Source of the DNA: Paenibacillus graminis
GTDB lineage: Bacteria > Bacillota > Bacilli > Paenibacillales > Paenibacillaceae
Length of the DNA: 64,000 nucleotides
Reading direction: 5' to 3'
Assembly (NCBI RefSeq): GCF_000758705.1
Contig: NZ_CP009287.1
Coordinates: 558,001 to 622,000, forward strand
Part shown: positions 27,104 to 36,774 of the stretch, piece after piece
Layout: every line of letters begins with the position of its first letter
How positions within the stretch are numbered: the stretch's first letter is position 1
Translations under genes and position numbers: made by a program
Notes under the pieces: model-generated
Databases searched by the model: none
Seen by the model: only the letters and a program-made list of their open reading frames with translations
Told to the model about the DNA's origin: nothing

Positions 27104-30100
27104 TTAATTGATAAATTGAAGCGACTTCAGGGTCTTCTCCAGCATCGTTGCTGCTTCCGCCCGGGTAGCCAGCGCCTGCGGTGCGAACGAGCCGTCCGGT
27201 CTGCCCTGAATGATGCCTTCAGCAGCAACTCCGGCTATAGCGGTCCGGGACCAGGCCGGAATGACGGAAGCGTCGCTGAATTTAGCCAATGCTGCAGGCT
27301 CGCCATTCAGGGATTTGCCCGTGTACTTCATGGCCTTGGCCATAATTGTGGCCATCTCCTGGCGGGTAATCGGGCTGGCCGGCTTGAAGCTTCCGTCGGT
27401 ATAGCCTGTAATGAGGCCTGCCGCGGCTGCTGTCTTCACAGCATCCGTATACCAGGTATTTGCCCCCACATCACTGAAGGTGATTCCGCTGCTCATGGAC
27501 GCAAGTCCGAGGGAGCGGGTAATCAGTGCGGCGAATTCCGCACGGCTTACCATCTGCGATGGCTGGAAAGTGGCAGCGCCCGTGCCGGTAATAATCAGCT
27601 TGGAGGCCAGCAGATCAATGGATGCTTTAGCCCAGTGTCCGGTAATATCTCCGAACGTCTTACTTGATTTTACGACGGTATAGAAGCTGTTGCTGTTACG
27701 TTTGATCGTAACTTCGGTGGTTCCGTCAGGCTTACCGGAGAAGACGGAAGGCACGAAGGACAGCTTGCCGGTGGCCGGATCAAACGATACAGCGGTCGAA
27801 CCCAGCGGGTTCAGCACTCCTGGTGCAGTAAGGGTCCGCTTCACATAGGTGCTGCCGAAATTGTTCAGCGAAACGCTGCTGCTTCCAGCCTGTGCTGTAA
27901 CTGTAAACTCCATTACGGGTGCAGCCAGGCTAAGCGAGCCGTTCTGGGCTGCAAGAGCCTGATTCAGACTGCTGAGTGTTGAAGCACTCGCCTGCAGCAG
28001 GGACACGGTTACGGTGAAGTTGCTGGTGCCGAGTTGGGCGGCCAGCGCTGTTCCGTTCAGTACACTGAGCGGGAGTGAATAAGAAGCTCCCCCAGGGGTC
28101 GTGAACGTAAGGACGGCAGCAGGATTCGAAGCTGCCTGCTGTACAAGCACGCTGCCCGGAAGCACCACCTGAGCTCCGCCGCTTGAAGCGGTGAGCGGGA
28201 TCACCAGCTCACTGGTTCCGTCAGGCAGGGCCGCCAGTCTGCTGGTCAGATCTGCTGCGGTGATCGTCGTCACCTGCGGCGGAGCCAGCGCAGAGGCGGT
28301 TGCGCCAGGCGTTGGCGTTGGTGCTGCCGTTGCCGGTGTGCCGCCACCTCCTCCCGATGGGGTAGTCGGAGTCGGTGTTGGTGTTGGTGTTGGTGTTGGT
28401 GTAGTTGAAGGAGTAGGCGTCGGGTTAGGGGTTGTGCCCTTCAGATCCGTAATCCGTCCCTCAACCTTGCTGTTAATTGGATGGTGCAGCTTCAAATAAG
28501 ATAAGAGAACCTCAAAATCCGGAAGACCCAGCTCATAATAACGCCCGTCGGCCTTAGCTCCAGCCAGTGCGCGGTAGAAGTCACCGCCTCCGGCCATGAA
28601 GGAGTTGGTGGACAGGAGATAGTAAGCATTCGGATCAATCGCCAGATAAGAACCATCCGCCTGCCGGATTTCCACAGACACTATGCGTTCTCCGGCCTGG
28701 GTGACCTGACCGGTCAGCGAATCTACAATTTCCGGTTTCTTCGTGGAATCATACGTATATTTCATCCCGGAAACCTGTGCAAAACGGCCCTGGTCGGAGC
28801 TCAGTCCGCTGACAGAGTTCTCCAGGGAGGAGATAATTTCCGCACCGGTTACTTTAAGGGCGACCAGACTGTTGCCGAACGGCAGCGTGGTCAGCACTTC
28901 GCCCATCGTAATGTCACCTTTGTCGATGGCTGCGCGGATACCGCCGCCATTCTGGATAGAAACAACGCCTTTGATGGAAGCGAGATCGCCTGCAGATACG
29001 AAGTTTGGCATCAGCTCTCGGACTTTCTCTGCGATGCTGTCGGCAATCATGTTGCCGATTGGGGTTTCTTCCTGGCGTACAACCCGGACGGACTTGCCGT
29101 CGATCATGCGGTTAGTATAAAGGTCGACGTCTGAGTATCCGACGACGGTGTTGCGTACGGTGGCAAGTTTGGCATCATAAGGAGCAAGCAATTCTTTAGC
29201 CCTGCTGTCCTCACCGAACAGATTCACGTCAAGCAGCTTGCCGTTGTAAGCAAGAATTTCGCCTTCTTTGTCAAACGTTACATTCAGTTCACCGAGGAAC
29301 TGGCTGTATTCACCAGTCTGTACGATCAGCACATTTTTACCGGTGCCGGCGTTGACGATTGGGGTCGGGGGATTATCGATCTTCGTATGCGAATGTCCGC
29401 CCACGATGATGTCAATTCCCGGTACAGCTTTGGCCAATTCCTGATCTACAGTGTAGCCCAGGTGGGTGACGGCGATAATTTTGTTGATGCCCTGCGCTTG
29501 CAGCATTGCTACTGTATTTCTGGCACTTTCCACATGGTCCTTGAAGCTGATGTGATCTCCCGGCGAGGACAGCCCAACGGTATCCTCAGTGGTCAGGCCG
29601 AAGATGCCGACCTTTTCACCATAAACATCCTTAATAACAGAAGGATAAATGTGGCCGTCTTTCGCGGTGCTCTTGGTCTCGTCGGTTTCAAGCGTGCCGA
29701 TGGCATCGTGATAGAGTTCCGCCAGCTCGCTGCCCTTTGTCGTAAAGTCAATGTTTGCGCTCGCGAACGGGAATTTGGCGGCGGTCACGAAGTTCTTCAG
29801 GACTTCAGGCTGCTCCTTGTTCAGATCGAACTCATGGTTGCCGAACGTCATCGCGTCATAGCCGATATTGTTCATGAACTCGATGTCGGCTTGCCCCTTG
29901 AACTGTGTGAAATACAGGGTTCCCGAGAAAACATCGCCTGCATCCAGGAGAACTGTGTTGCCTGTCCGTTCACTGCTGATGGCCGAGGTCCGCTTGGTGA
30001 TATTCTCCAGATGACCGTGCGTATCGTTGGTATGCAGGACACGCAGGTTGAAATTTTCTGTGCCAAAATCAATTTGCGTCAGCAGCGGATCATGATCGCT

Positions 30101-32695
30101 CACGCGTCCTTCTTTCTCATCAAAGTCGGCATTGATATGCACAATGTCCAGTACCGATCTGTCCGCCAGCTTATTGTTGACCAGCATATGATCCAGCGTC
30201 TGGGAATTGCCCTGGTATACGTAGGAATAACGCTCTCCCAGCGGCAGGGTGTCGACCAGGTTGGTCAGAGCGCTGCCTTTCAGAATCTTTAAAGTATTCG
30301 AGAACTGGAAGTCGTTCAGATCGCCAAGCACAACAAGATTAGCGTCGGGATTCTTGGCCAGCACGCCGGAAACGAAACCGTTCACCACGGCGGCAATTTC
30401 CGCCCGCTGGGCTTCACTTGGCAGAACCGGAGGCTGGATGCCGCCGTAAAGTGCGGAATCTCCCGTCTTGGAGTTGAAGTGGTTGGCAATGACCATTACC
30501 TTTTCATTATTGAAGATGAATTCCGCTGCAAGCGGCTTCCGGGAATTGGCGAACGCGGGATTGGTTGGATCAATGCGCCCCGGATTCAGGCTGAGTCCGC
30601 CATCCTTGGTATAGGCTACCGCAGTGGTGGCATCGCCCTTAGTGCCTTCCGCCAGCTGCACGCGTTCAGTGTTGTAGATAAATCCGGCACGGATATTCCC
30701 GCCCGGCGCACCGCCGTCCATATTATTCACAGGAGCAATATCGGTAAACGCATAGGTTGGACCACCCTGTTTTTTAATGGCATCAATCAGTGCTTTATAG
30801 CTATCGGTGGCATCAACGGTTCCGGTATTCTCTCCGCCGTCATTGTCCTGAACCTCCAGAAGGCCGATGATATCCGGTGTGTTCAGATTAGTCACGATGG
30901 CCTTGGCAATATTCTCGATTTTGGTGGAGCCGCTTTTTAAGGAGAAGTTTTCCACGTTAAAGGAAGCTACCGTCAATTTGTCTGCTCCGGCTTTCAGAGG
31001 GGTTGTCTCCCGCTCGATAGAGGTTCCTTTGTCGACCTCCGGCAGAGCGCCTTCCGGATGCACCTTGAAATTGCCGTAGTCATAACCGAGGACACCGGTG
31101 ATGTTTCCTTTAAATAGCTGTCCCGTTCGAACCGGCGTGCTTGGCTGGGCGGCGATCAGAATACGCTGGGGATTGAAGTCTGCTCCAGTTAGTACCAGAC
31201 CGCCTGCAGGTGAAGAGACTTCGGTTGTACTGGCGCCGTTGTTCACAGTAACCGGAATTTCAAAATCGAAAGGCCCGATAATCTTCGGGGTGTTGAGCTG
31301 AACGCGCATCCCCTCCAGACTCTCATAGAAATCGAGCGCATATTTGGCCGGGTCAAGCTCTTTGTTCAGCCCTGCAGAAATCGTAGTGGCCGGAATTGCG
31401 CGCCCGCCCGTTCCAATAAACGTGGGTGCAGGGAGCGGGTTATTGCTGGACAACACGGTTGCCTGAGTCGCCGCAATTTCAGTGGTCAGCAGATCAGTGG
31501 CATCTGCATATCCGCTTTCTTTATATTCCTTAACCCATCCATCCACAAGAACGGAATCGGCTGTGTTCACCTTGTTGCCCGGCAGGTAGACCATAATCGC
31601 CTCGGAGGTCCGGGGATCGCTGTCCGGCGTTGCCGTTTGAATGTAGAACGTGCTGCCGCTCTTGTATGTGACAATCCCCGCCACATCCTTCACGAGCTGC
31701 CCTGCATAGGTCGAGGATTGGACAGTGCCCTGGATCTTGGGAATCGTCAGTCCGCTGACGGCTTCCTTGGTGGTATAACTGAATTGGGAGAGGCCGCTGT
31801 CCGTTTTGCCTTCTTCCGCAGAATAAGCCTTAATCAGTACGGTATCATCCTGGAGCAAAATAGGAGTATTGTAGACAGCATAGTCTTCCAAAGCACTGGT
31901 GCTGCCGTCAACGTACACGCTGTAATATACGCTTGCCGTTACACTGCTTGTGCTCAGGGACAGCTTCGTGCCCTTGGGCACCGTCTGCCCGGAGGCGATG
32001 GATGCAGAGACCGCCGGAGCCTTGGTGCTGTCCGTACCGGAAGTACGGGGTTCCGGTGCCTGTACTGTGAAGTCGGAAAGGTTCCTGTCCGTATCCAGTC
32101 CGCGGTTGCCATCAGGGAGCAGGGCGGAGGAATTGCGCACGGCTGCGGTGGTGTTGGAGAGGGCTGGAGCCGGGCCAGCCCCTTCAGTACCCGGGGTGCC
32201 TTCATATTCACCGGCTGATCCATAGCCGACCAGATCGGCCCGGGTACCGGAAGCATCGAGCAGTTCAACTTTGCCGTTCGTGCCGCCCATAGCAATAACG
32301 GCATCGCCTTCGGCGATTAGATTGGGAGCCGGAAGATCGTCAGCACCCCCGGTGCCGGCGGCTTCCTGAATCAGGAAGTATCCTCCTGCAGGAATACTTC
32401 CGCTGAGCGGGGTGAACAATTTGGCGTTATCACTAAAAGAGCCAGAGGCGGAAGCATACCTCACTTTCCAGCCGGTCAAATCAATATCTGTATCCGTAGG
32501 GTTGTACAGCTCGATGAAGTCATTTTTGTACTTGGCTCCAGAGTTGCCTCCGCCGCCATACACCTGGGAGATCACGGGAGCGCTGTTATCCGTTGCCGCT
32601 GAAGCCGTTGGAGCTGCAGGCAGGGCCATACCGGCGACCAGCATAAATGAGAGCGCTGCCGACCACCATTTTGTTCGCCTTGAGGGAATGTTCAT
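27104..32695 (-). CDS. Giant surface-anchored nuclease/5'-nucleotidase with lamin-tail and SLH domains
   Basis: 1863 residues. Order (approximate): signal peptide 1-35; lamin-tail domain 40-165 (ISQVYGGGGNSGAKYKNDFI, ELYNPTD); chitobiase C-term-like region 225-320; OB-like region 320-560; endonuclease/exonuclease/phosphatase domain 570-875 (ASFNVENF, SDHDPLLTQ); metallophosphatase 880-1150 (LHTNDTHGH, DAGDVFSG, FGNHEFD, GGHSH); 5'-nucleotidase C-domain 1185-1415; Thr-Pro linker; beta domain; three SLH repeats 1680-1860 binding the cell wall. It should cut extracellular DNA and strip phosphate from the nucleotides, feeding phosphate and nucleosides to the cell. The ATG at 32695 has GAGGAG 13 bases away; start upstream extension is unlikely as the signal peptide would be buried. 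It forms a single-gene unit. Confidence 0.93.
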   Translation of the reverse strand: MNIPSRRTKWWSAALSFMLVAGMALPAAPTASAATDNSAPVISQVYGGGGNSGAKYKNDFIELYNPTDTDIDLTGWKVRYASASGSFSDNAKLFTPLSGSIPAGGYFLIQEAAGTGGADDLPAPNLIAEGDAVIAMGGTNGKVELLDASGTRADLVGYGSAGEYEGTPGTEGAGPAPALSNTTAAVRNSSALLPDGNRGLDTDRNLSDFTVQAPEPRTSGTDSTKAPAVSASIASGQTVPKGTKLSLSTSSVTASVYYSVYVDGSTSALEDYAVYNTPILLQDDTVLIKAYSAEEGKTDSGLSQFSYTTKEAVSGLTIPKIQGTVQSSTYAGQLVKDVAGIVTYKSGSTFYIQTATPDSDPRTSEAIMVYLPGNKVNTADSVLVDGWVKEYKESGYADATDLLTTEIAATQATVLSSNNPLPAPTFIGTGGRAIPATTISAGLNKELDPAKYALDFYESLEGMRVQLNTPKIIGPFDFEIPVTVNNGASTTEVSSPAGGLVLTGADFNPQRILIAAQPSTPVRTGQLFKGNITGVLGYDYGNFKVHPEGALPEVDKGTSIERETTPLKAGADKLTVASFNVENFSLKSGSTKIENIAKAIVTNLNTPDIIGLLEVQDNDGGENTGTVDATDSYKALIDAIKKQGGPTYAFTDIAPVNNMDGGAPGGNIRAGFIYNTERVQLAEGTKGDATTAVAYTKDGGLSLNPGRIDPTNPAFANSRKPLAAEFIFNNEKVMVIANHFNSKTGDSALYGGIQPPVLPSEAQRAEIAAVVNGFVSGVLAKNPDANLVVLGDLNDFQFSNTLKILKGSALTNLVDTLPLGERYSYVYQGNSQTLDHMLVNNKLADRSVLDIVHINADFDEKEGRVSDHDPLLTQIDFGTENFNLRVLHTNDTHGHLENITKRTSAISSERTGNTVLLDAGDVFSGTLYFTQFKGQADIEFMNNIGYDAMTFGNHEFDLNKEQPEVLKNFVTAAKFPFASANIDFTTKGSELAELYHDAIGTLETDETKSTAKDGHIYPSVIKDVYGEKVGIFGLTTEDTVGLSSPGDHISFKDHVESARNTVAMLQAQGINKIIAVTHLGYTVDQELAKAVPGIDIIVGGHSHTKIDNPPTPIVNAGTGKNVLIVQTGEYSQFLGELNVTFDKEGEILAYNGKLLDVNLFGEDSRAKELLAPYDAKLATVRNTVVGYSDVDLYTNRMIDGKSVRVVRQEETPIGNMIADSIAEKVRELMPNFVSAGDLASIKGVVSIQNGGGIRAAIDKGDITMGEVLTTLPFGNSLVALKVTGAEIISSLENSVSGLSSDQGRFAQVSGMKYTYDSTKKPEIVDSLTGQVTQAGERIVSVEIRQADGSYLAIDPNAYYLLSTNSFMAGGGDFYRALAGAKADGRYYELGLPDFEVLLSYLKLHHPINSKVEGRITDLKGTTPNPTPTPSTTPTPTPTPTPTPTTPSGGGGGTPATAAPTPTPGATASALAPPQVTTITAADLTSRLAALPDGTSELVIPLTASSGGAQVVLPGSVLVQQAASNPAAVLTFTTPGGASYSLPLSVLNGTALAAQLGTSNFTVTVSLLQASASTLSSLNQALAAQNGSLSLAAPVMEFTVTAQAGSSSVSLNNFGSTYVKRTLTAPGVLNPLGSTAVSFDPATGKLSFVPSVFSGKPDGTTEVTIKRNSNSFYTVVKSSKTFGDITGHWAKASIDLLASKLIITGTGAATFQPSQMVSRAEFAALITRSLGLASMSSGITFSDVGANTWYTDAVKTAAAAGLITGYTDGSFKPASPITRQEMATIMAKAMKYTGKSLNGEPAALAKFSDASVIPAWSRTAIAGVAAEGIIQGRPDGSFAPQALATRAEAATMLEKTLKSLQFIN

Positions 32696-32843
32696 TTGAT
32701 ACAATCTTCTCCTCTCTAGATACGATATTGTTGTAGCCTTCTCCCAATCTATCATTTGCAGATTAAATGAGAGATTGTCTAACGTAAATATATAGTAAAC
32801 AATGGCTGTTTAACATCAATTTACAAGGAAAATTGTCATAATG

Positions 32844-32911
32844 CACAAAAAAACTATGAATTTCTCCTGCTCAGGCCGATGAAGCAGCTGAATAGGTAAA
32901 TTCATAGTTTT
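32844..32911 (-). terminator. Minus-strand terminator-like hairpin upstream of the nuclease gene
   Basis: Perfect 14-bp arms AAAACTATGAATTT (32850) and AAATTCATAGTTTT (32898) enclose an inner CTGCT/AGCAG stem. On the minus strand a T7 run follows, which makes a good intrinsic terminator. It stands about 150 bases before the nuclease ATG and about 150 bases after the serS terminator. It may therefore be a leader attenuator or the end of a small RNA from 32912-33060; no known riboswitch class is recognised there. Confidence 0.65.
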
Positions 32912-33063
32912 ATAGCTCCTGTGAGGCGAGTTGAAAGCTTATTGGTGTGTTGGCTGTGTTAGGTTAAATGAAAGCCATCTCCTTCTGGCTATTCGGCAAT
33001 TTTACTCCTATCCACCGTTACTGGCTCCGCATGAATTAACCTGCTGAAGAAGTCCGTGCCCCC

Positions 33064-33096
33064 AAAAAAGCCCCGGCCGCTTTATGGCCAAGGCTC
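33064..33096 (-). terminator. Terminator of serS
   Basis: On the minus strand, GCCTTGGCC pairs with GGCCGGGGC around a short loop, followed by TTTTTTGGGGG, 11 bases after the serS stop. Confidence 0.88.
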
Positions 33097-33106
33097 TGTC
33101 ATGCAA

Positions 33107-34402
33107 TTATTCCGCTGCCGGCGCAGCAGCGTGAAGATACTCACGCCCGTCCATATACTTGCGCAGTGCCTTCGGTATATAGACCGAGCCATCCTCCTGC
33201 TGGTGATTCTCCAGCAGCGGAATCAGAATCCGCGGCGTGGCCACAGCGGTATTGTTCAGGGTGTGGCAATAGTGCAGCCGCCCGTCTTCATCGCGGAAGC
33301 GGATGCCCGAGCGGCGGGCCTGAAAATCCAGCAGATTGGAAGCTGAATGGGTCTCCCCATAGGCCCCCCGGCTGGGCATCCAGGTCTCAATGTCGTATTG
33401 CTTGTGCGTCTTCAGCGCCATATCCCCGCTGCAGACGGCCACTACGCGGTAGGGCAGCTCCAGCAGCTGGAGGATATGCTCGGCATTCGCCAGAATTTCC
33501 TGCAGCAGCTGCTCCGAGACTGCCGCATCACTCTTGCAGATTACAACCTGTTCGATCTTCGAGAACTGGTGCACCCGGTACAGGCCGCGTACATCGCGGC
33601 CTGCCGAGCCGACCTCGCGGCGGAAGCAGGCCGACATTCCGGCCAGCCGCAGCGGTGTATCCGCCTCGACGATTTCGTCGCTGTAGAGCGAGACGAGCGA
33701 CACCTCCGAGGTTCCGGCCAGCCAGCGCTTTTCTCCATTCAGCTCATAGGTCTGGTCCATCCCTCCCGGGAAAAAACCGGTCCGCTCCAGCGCCTCCGGG
33801 CGGACAATAACCGGCACGTCCATCACGGTGAAGCCGCGTTCGGCCAGCACATCCAGCGCCAGCCGCTGCACGGCAAGGTGCAGGTACAGACCCGCGCCCT
33901 TCAGCACGTAGCTGCGCGGTCCTCCGGCTTTGACGCCGCGCGGAATATCGATGATGTTGTGAAGCTCGCCGAGCTCCACATGATCGCGCGGCGTGAAGCC
34001 GAAGTCCGGCAGACGGCCGTATCGCCGCAGCTCCACGTTCCCGCTGTCGTCTGCGCCAATCGGCGTGTCAGCCGATACCGGATTTGGCGCAAGCAGCAGC
34101 AGCTCGCCGCAGCGCTGCTCTGCTTCGGCCAGATCGGCTTCCAGCTTCGTAAGCTGAACGTTGATCTCGCGCACCTGCGCCTTGGCTGCTTCTCCGGCAG
34201 CGGCCTCTCCCTGGCGGAGCAGGCGCTCGACCTCCTTCGTCAGCCCGTTGCGCTCCGCACGCCGCCGCTCGGTCTCCCGGCGCAGCTCCCGCCGTTTATC
34301 GTCCCATTCCAGGAGATCCTCCAGCGGGAAGTCCACCTTTTTCCACGCCGCCGTGTTTCTTACAAGCTCCTCATTGTCCCTGATCCAGTTCATGTCCAGC
34401 AT
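33107..34402 (-). CDS. serS: Seryl-tRNA synthetase
   Basis: 431 residues, normal length. The N-terminal coiled-coil arm (residues ~25-105, REETERRRAERNGLTKEV) holds the tRNA long arm. The class II core has motif 2 (GMSACFRREVGSAGRDVRG, LYRVHQFSKIEQV) and motif 3 (NNTAVATPRILIPLLENHQQ). It charges tRNA-Ser with serine in the cytoplasm. A Met-Leu-Asp-Met N-terminus is standard for the family. AAGGAGCGAAGCGGC precedes the ATG. A T-box leader with its own terminator and a good SigA promoter control it, so expression should rise when tRNA-Ser is uncharged. It stands alone between the nuclease and flavin reductase genes. Confidence 0.97.
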   Translation of the reverse strand: MLDMNWIRDNEELVRNTAAWKKVDFPLEDLLEWDDKRRELRRETERRRAERNGLTKEVERLLRQGEAAAGEAAKAQVREINVQLTKLEADLAEAEQRCGELLLLAPNPVSADTPIGADDSGNVELRRYGRLPDFGFTPRDHVELGELHNIIDIPRGVKAGGPRSYVLKGAGLYLHLAVQRLALDVLAERGFTVMDVPVIVRPEALERTGFFPGGMDQTYELNGEKRWLAGTSEVSLVSLYSDEIVEADTPLRLAGMSACFRREVGSAGRDVRGLYRVHQFSKIEQVVICKSDAAVSEQLLQEILANAEHILQLLELPYRVVAVCSGDMALKTHKQYDIETWMPSRGAYGETHSASNLLDFQARRSGIRFRDEDGRLHYCHTLNNTAVATPRILIPLLENHQQEDGSVYIPKALRKYMDGREYLHAAAPAAE

Positions 34403-34435
34403 GCCGCTTCGCTCCTTTTTGTCTTATAAAAATAC

Positions 34436-34650
34436 AAAAAACGCCCTCATCCATGGGACGAGGAGCGTCAGCTCGCGGTGCCACCCAGGTTGACCGAATC
34501 CTCTGAAATCACAGCAGGACAAGGCCCTCTTTGGTCTTCGCGGTAACGGGCGAAACCCGGTAAACTTAGGGAACAACAGAATTGCTCCGGTCGCAGACGC
34601 CTCACGGTTGGATGCCGCTCATTGGCCTGATCGGGATGTAGTATTGCCGC
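34436..34650 (-). promoter_or_regulatory. T-box riboswitch leader of serS
   Basis: On the minus strand, the T-box sequence TGGGTGGCACCGCG (34488-34475) is followed by terminator arms CGCTCCTCGTCCCAT / ATGAGGGCG and TTTTTT, ending about 35 bases before serS. Stem I occupies the upstream part. A UCC at 34572-34570 and an AGC slightly upstream are both possible serine specifier codons; I cannot decide by eye. Confidence 0.92.
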
Positions 34651-34652
34651 TT

Positions 34653-34681
34653 ATTATAGCTTAGGATGTTGCCGGGTGCAA
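34653..34681 (-). promoter_or_regulatory. SigA promoter of serS
   Basis: Minus-strand TTGCAC (34681-34676), a 17-base spacer and a perfect TATAAT (34658-34653), directly before the T-box leader. Confidence 0.8.
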
Positions 34682-34695
34682 GAGGCTGTTTTTGT

Positions 34696-34725
34696 TTGAC
34701 AATATTCCTTGTGCTCTGCTAGGAT
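34696..34725 (+). promoter_or_regulatory. Putative promoter of the flavin reductase gene
   Basis: TTGACA (34696-34701) and TAGGAT (34720-34725), spacer 18. It is divergent from the serS promoter, with 14 bases between the two -35 boxes. Confidence 0.5.
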
Positions 34726-34802
34726 TATTACTAATTTAAAGGGTTTTTGCCGGAAGTAGCGGCAGGAGCATATTGTGGATAACGAACGGAAGAGGTGGAA
34801 AA

Positions 34803-35357
34803 GTGGCTAAAATAGTTGTCATCAACGGAACACCATCCCTGGTCTCGCGGGTGAATGCAGTTATTGAATATGCGGAGGCCAATTTGCGCGGGCGTGGATT
34901 TGAAGTGGAGCGGATCAATGTGGCCGAACTCCCGGCTGAGGATCTGATCCATACCAAATTCGAAAGTGAAGCCATTGTCAAGGCTAACGGCCTTGTAGCT
35001 GAAGCCGATGCAGTAATCGTGGTCAGCCCGGTATACAAAGCTTCTTATACGGGGGTCTTGAAGACTTTCCTGGATCTGATCCCGGAAAAAGGGCTGGCCG
35101 GCAAAATCCTGCTTCCCCTCTTTATGGGCGGCAGTCTGGCACATCTGCTTACCATTGAATATGCACTGAAACCGGTGCTGTCCGTACTGGGGGCGCGCCA
35201 TATCCTGGGCGGCGTGTACGCGGTGGACTCCCAGGCTGTGCGTAATGACCAGGGTGTCGTCGAACTCGCCGGCGAACTCAAGCTGCGCCTGGACAGCGTC
35301 CTTGCGGAGCTGGCGGAAGAGACGTCGCACAAGGCAGCGCGTAAATCTGCAGAGTAG
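34803..35357 (+). CDS. NADPH-dependent FMN reductase (SsuE-like)
   Basis: 184 residues of flavodoxin-like fold. AKIVVINGTPSLVSRVNAVI carries the phosphate-binding loop of NAD(P)H-flavin reductases, and VVSPVYKASYTGVLKTFLDL and LPLFMGGSLAHLLTIEYAL match the SsuE/MsuE subgroup. It would supply reduced FMN to a monooxygenase, typically for using organic sulfur compounds, but no such partner is next to it here. The start is GTG at 34803 with GGAAGAGGTGG upstream; a TTG further up fits less well. It is transcribed divergently from serS and ends near a two-way terminator. Confidence 0.87.
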   Translation: MAKIVVINGTPSLVSRVNAVIEYAEANLRGRGFEVERINVAELPAEDLIHTKFESEAIVKANGLVAEADAVIVVSPVYKASYTGVLKTFLDLIPEKGLAGKILLPLFMGGSLAHLLTIEYALKPVLSVLGARHILGGVYAVDSQAVRNDQGVVELAGELKLRLDSVLAELAEETSHKAARKSAE

Positions 35358-35528
35358 CTGAACTAGAAAGCGCCGCCTAAGGTTTCTTGGCACCCCTGTC
35401 TACATTTAACGTGAGTGTTCTGCGGCATCCCGACAGTATCGGTGTTGTTTGGACTCTATAGAATAGGCCAACAGAAACAGTAGACGGCTGTACGCTGCGC
35501 AGCTTCCACGGCTCAGCGATAGAATCAG

Positions 35529-35571
35529 AAAAGCCCTTTACTGCCGGGACTCCGGCGGTAAGGGGCTTTTG
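35529..35571. terminator. Two-way terminator between the flavin reductase gene and the nrd operon
   Basis: Arms AAGCCCTTTACTGCCG and CGGCGGTAAGGGGCTT with T-runs on both strands (TTTTG on plus; TTTTC on minus). It serves the convergent nrd operon and the plus-strand gene. Confidence 0.85.
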
Positions 35572-35634
35572 ATAAATGTAGGAATTTATAAGGTTGTGGC
35601 GAAAATCTGCCTGCTCACGAAATGCAACAGCTCC

Positions 35635-36666
35635 TTACAAATCGTCGAACCCGTTGTCGTCGCCCACCTTGCCGTAGTTGCGGGACTTGGCTTCGAAGAA
35701 GTCGGTTTTGGTCGCGTTCAGCGCTTCGTCGGAGAAAGGCTTGATCCATGGCATGCAGTTGACGTCTACGCCGCTGTAGGCTTTTTCCAGACCCATCAGG
35801 GTGAGGCGCTTGTTGGCCGTGTATTTAATGTAGTCACTCAGTTCGTTCATATCAATCCCGCGCACGTTGGTCAGCGTGTAGTGGCCCCAGTTGGTTTCCA
35901 GCTCTACGGCGCGGTCGATGGTGCGGTAGACATAATCCATATTTTCTTTGGTATTCAGCTCAGGGAAATCCACCAGCAGCTGCTTGAACACTTCAGCAAA
36001 AAAGTAGCAGTGCTGATTCTCGTCACGCTGAATGTAGGAGATCATCTGGCTGGTTGCCATCATTTTCTGGTCACGGGCCAGGTTATAGAAGAAGGCAAAT
36101 GTACTATAGAAGAAAATTCCCTCCAGAATCAAATCAGCCACCATCGCCCGAAAAAAAGTCTCCTTGGACGGCGCATCGCGGAACTCCTGATAAATGTCCG
36201 AGATGAACTGGTTGCGTTCCAGCAGCACCGGATCATGCTTCCAGTATTCAAAAATCTCCTTCTGCTCGCTCTCCGAGACAATGGAAGAAAGGACGTAGGA
36301 GTAGGACTGGTTATGCACAACCTCCTGCTGCCCGATGATGGCCGAAATCGCCTCCAGTGAGGAGTCGGTAAAATAACGTTTCACATCGCCTACGAACATC
36401 GTCTGCATGGAATCCAGCACCGCCAGCAGGGCGATGTTGATCTTGAACACGCGCTGCTCTTCCGCTTCCAGCTGCGGGAACTGCTGCGCATCCTTCGACA
36501 TCGGGATCTCATCGGCGATCCAGTGGTTCAGCAGCAGCACCTTGTACAGCTTGTACATGTGCGGCATGCGGATATCGTTCCAGTTCAGAATCCCTGAGCA
36601 TTCCCCGTCGATGATTCGGGTGGATTGGTTCGGGGCTTCGGTATTAAAAATCTTTTGCAGTTGCAT
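35635..36666 (-). CDS. nrdB: Class Ia ribonucleotide reductase, beta (radical) subunit
   Basis: 343 residues of the ferritin-like R2 family, which stores the tyrosyl radical beside a di-iron centre used by the alpha subunit. Recognisable parts are the helix LEAISAIIGQQEVVHNQSYSYV (E..H pair; positions around 36300), FYSTFAFFYNL and RDENQHCYFFAEVF. The C-terminal tail AKSRNYGKVGDDNGFDDL is acidic and ends with the hydrophobic residues that dock on the alpha subunit. The ATG at 36666 has AGGAGGGAAA upstream; a longer open frame exists but lacks homology. It is the last gene of nrdD-nrdG-nrdA-nrdB. Confidence 0.93.
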   Translation of the reverse strand: MQLQKIFNTEAPNQSTRIIDGECSGILNWNDIRMPHMYKLYKVLLLNHWIADEIPMSKDAQQFPQLEAEEQRVFKINIALLAVLDSMQTMFVGDVKRYFTDSSLEAISAIIGQQEVVHNQSYSYVLSSIVSESEQKEIFEYWKHDPVLLERNQFISDIYQEFRDAPSKETFFRAMVADLILEGIFFYSTFAFFYNLARDQKMMATSQMISYIQRDENQHCYFFAEVFKQLLVDFPELNTKENMDYVYRTIDRAVELETNWGHYTLTNVRGIDMNELSDYIKYTANKRLTLMGLEKAYSGVDVNCMPWIKPFSDEALNATKTDFFEAKSRNYGKVGDDNGFDDL

Positions 36667-36722
36667 TTTGTTTCCCTCCTGTATTTTGCGTGAAGCTAAT
36701 CTTCTGTAGTGGTTTACCCATG

Positions 36723-36753
36723 AAAAAGGTGACGAACAAATCACCGGTTTTTT
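36723..36753 (-). terminator. Intercistronic hairpin between nrdA and nrdB
   Basis: On the minus strand, CCGGTGA and TCACC enclose TTTGTTCG and are followed by TTTTTCATGG. It may terminate some transcripts or stabilise the nrdA end; nrdB has no obvious separate promoter. Confidence 0.55.
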
Positions 36754-36774
36754 CTGTTCAAGGCACGAAGACAA

